Source: Pelomyxa schiedti (lineage: Eukaryota > Evosea > Pelobiontida > Pelomyxidae). From it: 64,000 nucleotides of DNA. Position 1 is the first letter of the stretch; each line of letters starts with the position of its first letter. The position numbers and the translations under genes are program-made. Under the pieces are notes generated by a model. That model was not told the DNA's origin, did no database searches, and saw only the letters and a list, made by a program, of their open reading frames with translations. The stretch is from NCBI GenBank assembly GCA_020536535.1, contig JAHLWZ010000076.1:26102-90101 (forward strand), read 5' to 3'. Positions 61,075-64,000 of this stretch are shown here, in pieces.

Positions 61075-62478
61075 ATGGGTACTGGATCCTCACAGCCGGC
61101 AACTCCTGTCGCATCAACCGAGCCACAACCCAGTGACGTCACACCGCTGGCACCAAGGCAACTGAGCGCCGCAGAGCAGCAGCGCCTCGCGCAAGAGGTT
61201 GCTAGACTGAGGGACCAATTGGGCCCGGAGAACTACCGCCCGGGCAGGCTCAGGAACGTACCCAACGTGCCGTCGACTCTGAACAGGGTACGAATCGCCA
61301 TTGTGGGACAGACCGGCTCGGGCAAGAGCTGCCTCGTCAGCACGACCCACCGAGCCGTCTCGTTGCCGTACGTAGCCGACGGCGACCAGGAGCCGACGTG
61401 GTACCCGGCGGTCGGCGAGAGCAGCAGCGGCGGCGAGGGCACGGTGCTCACCGAGGAGGTACTTATGGGACCCCGCGCCTCCGCGTCGTCGTATTCCTCG
61501 TCGTACCTCGACACCCGCGGGTTCTTCTCCAACAACCCCCTCGAGTTCGCCGAGTTCGTCGCCATCGTCGACGGCCGCCTGCGCCACGGCGACACGGCCG
61601 ACCGCGGCGACGTCGGCACGCCGCTGCCGTGCTTCCCGACGGGGCTGCCGCCGTCGTCGTGGTCCGCCGACGACATCCTGGACCGCGGCGTCACGTGCGA
61701 GGCGCCGCTGGCCGACCGCGTGCACGGCGTCATCGTGGTGGTCAAGGCCAACGACCCGCGGCTGGCCTCCGGGACCTACGACGGCGCGCTGGAGCGCCCG
61801 CGCCGCGTGCTCGGCGGCCTCGGCATCGCGCCGGTGTGCGTCGTCACGCACGAGGACACCCTGAGGACGCAGGCGGAGCGCGACCGCGCCCTGCACCTGG
61901 CGTCGGCCTGCACCGGGAGCTCCGTCGAGGACACCTACTTGATAACAAACTACACGGCTAGGATGAGGGCCAGGTCCGTTCTCACGGACTGGGAGGTACT
62001 GCGAAAATTTGTTGTCAAGCACTTGCTTCCCGCTAAAATGACAAAAAAAAACCAATTATCCAATCTTCTTACTTGCTGTAGGCTCTCACCGTGCTGCATA
62101 AGGCTTTGGAAATGGCGGAGCGGCATATTGATATCTACCTCAGTAGACAGGCGGCATCCATGTTCCCGTACCAATTAGCCACCAAGGAGGCCAGGCCACA
62201 GCCACCAACAGGAACCAAGGGCACTGTTACCGTGCACAGAGGGGACCAGAAGGCAAACTACCGCTTGACGGACGCCACAACACTGGCTGACTTATTTACA
62301 AATGCAAAAAATAGATGGAAGGACCTTACAGGCCAGAATTTCTTTGGTGATCAGGTTCCACTCTCTTTCCTCTTTTTTCTTCTTCAGTCCATTTGTTAAT
62401 ACCACACTACAGGAAGGTGCTGAGTATCCCATGTTTGAGCTGGTTCTCAATTTACCCCGGGACATTTATCTGTACTAA
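61075..62478 (+). CDS. P-loop GTPase with C-terminal beta-grasp-like region (paralogue A)
   Basis: Exons 61075-61995, 62082-62354 and 62413-62478 join in phase (419 codons). The first exon encodes a GTPase core: VRIAIVGQTGSGKSCLVSTT (G1), LDTRGFFSNNPLEFAEFVAI (G3), VHGVIVVVKANDPRLASGTY and VCVVTHEDTL (G4-like THED in place of NKxD), which is the layout of IFI44/AIG1-type TRAFAC GTPases. A helical linker ALTVLHKALEMAERHIDIYL follows. The C-terminal 75 residues (GTVTVHRGDQKANYRLTDAT, TLADLFTNAKNRWKDLTGQN, EYPMFELVLNLPRDIYLY) have the strand-strand-helix order of a ubiquitin-like fold. An N-terminal Met-Gly could be myristoylated (MGTGSSQP). Exon 1 is strongly GC-rich. It is convergent with paralogue B. 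Confidence 0.68.
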
Positions 62479-62553
62479 AAGAGCATTATTTCCATAAATT
62501 TTTTTTAGTATTTTCCAAGTAGGAAGGAAGTGGTTCCTACAACAGCAACTTTA

Positions 62554-64000
62554 TCACTGGGGTCTAGTTCGGCATCCTCCTAATTTCTCCTGGTGAATTC
62601 AAAAGGAAGGAAAGGAAAAGTAAGAAATTATGTACCATATCAGACAGGTAGTATGCAGGCCCAGTTGGAGGTTGTACTAATTCAAACCATTTGAGTGCCT
62701 GCTGAAGTACATCCCGTACACAAGAAGATGCTTGTATTTGTACGGGTATCTCCTTCCCTTGGAAGGTTACTTTCACTGTGAGTTGAACTGCTGGTTGTGG
62801 GGGATTTGGCTGGGGAGGTAGTGAGGGGGGATTATTGTTGCATTGGGGAGCAACTGGGGAAATTGTGTTTGTGGGAGGGTCTGTGCTGGGGCTCGTACTA
62901 GTACTAATCCTGGGTGGTGTGCTGTTTTCTGATGACATTTCGGCATCTGGTTGTTCCTTGGTCTGGATTCCGTTGGAATGAGGCGCAGTAGTTAGTGTCA
63001 CACTATTCCTTCTCACTAAGGTCTCTTCACACTCACGAATAACAGTTTGCAGAATCTGTAGTGGGGGCAGGCCCATTAGTTTTTTTTAAGTTGGAATATA
63101 TGAAAACCTGTAATGCACGCAATTTTATTTCATTGCCCGGGTTGAAATAGAAACTTGCTTGGATGAGAAATGTGTGATCCATTGTCGCCCCAACTTGCTT
63201 GCTCAACGCTACTTTGGTTGACTCTTTTTTGCTTGCGGTCCAGAGTTTATCTTCATGTGTTCCAACATAAACTGGATTTATTCCGAGCTTGGAGCACCAA
63301 TTTTGAAAAGACTCTAGCGGGTTGAGATCAATATCGAGACAACAGTTAACACAGTATATTGCACCGTCACAGGTAGCAGTTGGGAGCTTTAGTTTCAAAT
63401 AAGTTGGAGATATCAAAGCAAACGGAAAACCTCATCGGACTTGATTTCTGAAATGCCTACATCGGAAGTCAAGAACGTAACCATTCGATATGAACCAAAT
63501 GTGTCGCCGTGTTGCTGAGAAAGGGTACTCCCTTCGAAACTGTGGTGAGTAAGGTAAACGAAACCAAATGAAAGTCCGAATACATAGTAGTAAAAAAGTC
63601 TCGCAATGAACTTTTTCCAGAAACTGGTGCTCCACAAATTGCAATGCGAAGTGTTTTGATACCTTGGGGAATCCCATCTTTGTGAAAGTTGCCAACGTGA
63701 TATCGCTTAAGATTGGAAAGGAGTTGAGGGAAGTCCTCAACTTGCGAAGTAGGTGTAGCCAGAATAGTAGTACCATAGTGTGAGGCAGAGGAGCCTTGAT
63801 TGGGAGAACAGCTCGGGGAGATCTGAGCAAAGATGTCCTTTGTCGCATATCGAGGAAGTGGATTTCCAGTCTTCTTCATCCAGTGAGTTATAGCCTCAAC
63901 GTGACTTGGGTAATAGGTGCTCCCCCAAGAGAGCATTATCCCTTTACTTCCGTCAAGGAGAAGTTTTTCCTCTGGGCCAGAAAATTGTGCCAGTACTTTG
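62554..64000 (-). CDS. P-loop GTPase with C-terminal beta-grasp-like region (paralogue B, 5' partial)
   Basis: The 5' end lies beyond the right edge. Visible exons read IKTLRIAICGAPVSGKSSLR (G1, with the two Gly of GxxxSGKS), CVNCCLDIDLNPLESFQNWC, INPVYVGTHEDKLWTASKKE (THED again), then ILQTVIRECEETLVRR (the helical linker), a Pro/Ser/Asn linker and VQLTVKVTFQGKEIPVQIQA followed by SSCVRDVLQQALKWFELVQP. These match paralogue A block by block. The last exon is either YYLSDM plus EKLGGCRTRPQ after a 46-nt intron (stop at 62554) or read-through to 62564. The low-complexity linker between GTPase and beta-grasp parts is longer than in A, and base composition is AT-rich rather than GC-rich, so the copies have diverged a long time. 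Confidence 0.65.

Noticed and set aside
61114-62055. 313-codon open frame antisense to the GTPase exon
   Set aside because: It is the shadow of a GC-rich exon; composition is Arg/Ala/Val with no domain, and the sense strand has clear G motifs.

Overview
This window is eukaryotic nuclear DNA. Nearly every gene is split by short spliceosomal introns (many 36-65 nt, GT...AG, often with a CTAAC/CTGAC-like branch site just before the acceptor). The products are typical of eukaryotes: Skp1, HIRA, Snu114/EFTUD2, NAA25, canonical poly(A) polymerase, Rab5, Ras. The mixture of a paxillin-type LD/LIM protein, a SAM-RapGAP, an armadillo-DH-PH RhoGEF, an EDR2_C protein, Ras signalling and long Gln/Ser/Pro-rich tracts suggests a free-living amoeboid unikont protist (Amoebozoa or a relative). 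This is an inference from gene content; I cannot name the species.

Layout. 1-5.4 kb: three probable membrane-anchored, secretory-pathway genes on the minus strand (a 5'-partial membrane protein, a DXD-type sugar transferase, and a second DDD-motif glycosyltransferase-like gene), with a Ras GTPase on the plus strand between the two transferases. 5.5-11.5 kb: an AIG1/FAR-17a membrane hydrolase, then minus-strand genes for a Gln-rich leucine-zipper protein, an ankyrin-RGG protein and an unrecognised protein. 11.6-18.6 kb: plus-strand NAA25 (NatB auxiliary subunit), Skp1 and an exostosin-like glycosyltransferase. 18.8-28 kb: an unrecognised Ser-rich minus-strand protein, a protein with four tandem 2TM units, a coiled-coil protein, and a large acidic/ankyrin/PARP-like protein. 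28-43 kb: an atypical Rab-like GTPase, paxillin with nine LD motifs, HIRA, an EDR2_C protein, a small unknown gene and Snu114/EFTUD2. 43-51.6 kb: a SAM-RapGAP with a long Pro/Thr repeat linker, and an MFS transporter. 51.8-64 kb: an ARM-DH-PH RhoGEF, poly(A) polymerase, Rab5, and two convergent paralogous P-loop GTPase genes with an extra C-terminal beta-grasp-like region; the second runs off the right edge.

How the genes relate. There is no operon logic; genes lie close together, often divergent (shared 150-450 bp promoters) or convergent (gaps of about 80-180 bp). A functional theme is small-GTPase signalling and adhesion (Ras, Rab-like, Rab5, RapGAP, RhoGEF, paxillin), alongside glycan synthesis and core RNA/chromatin machinery. 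First exons of several genes (around 2.0-2.5, 37.2-37.6, 61.3-62.0 kb) and the last exon of the MFS gene (51.2-51.6 kb) are distinctly GC-rich, while introns and spacers are AT-rich with many A/T homopolymers.

Limits. Exon joins were derived by hand from reading frame and GT/AG sites. Joins given with coordinates are phase-checked; gene spans elsewhere are first-to-last codon with internal splicing only partly resolved. Family assignments come from recognising motifs, not from searches.
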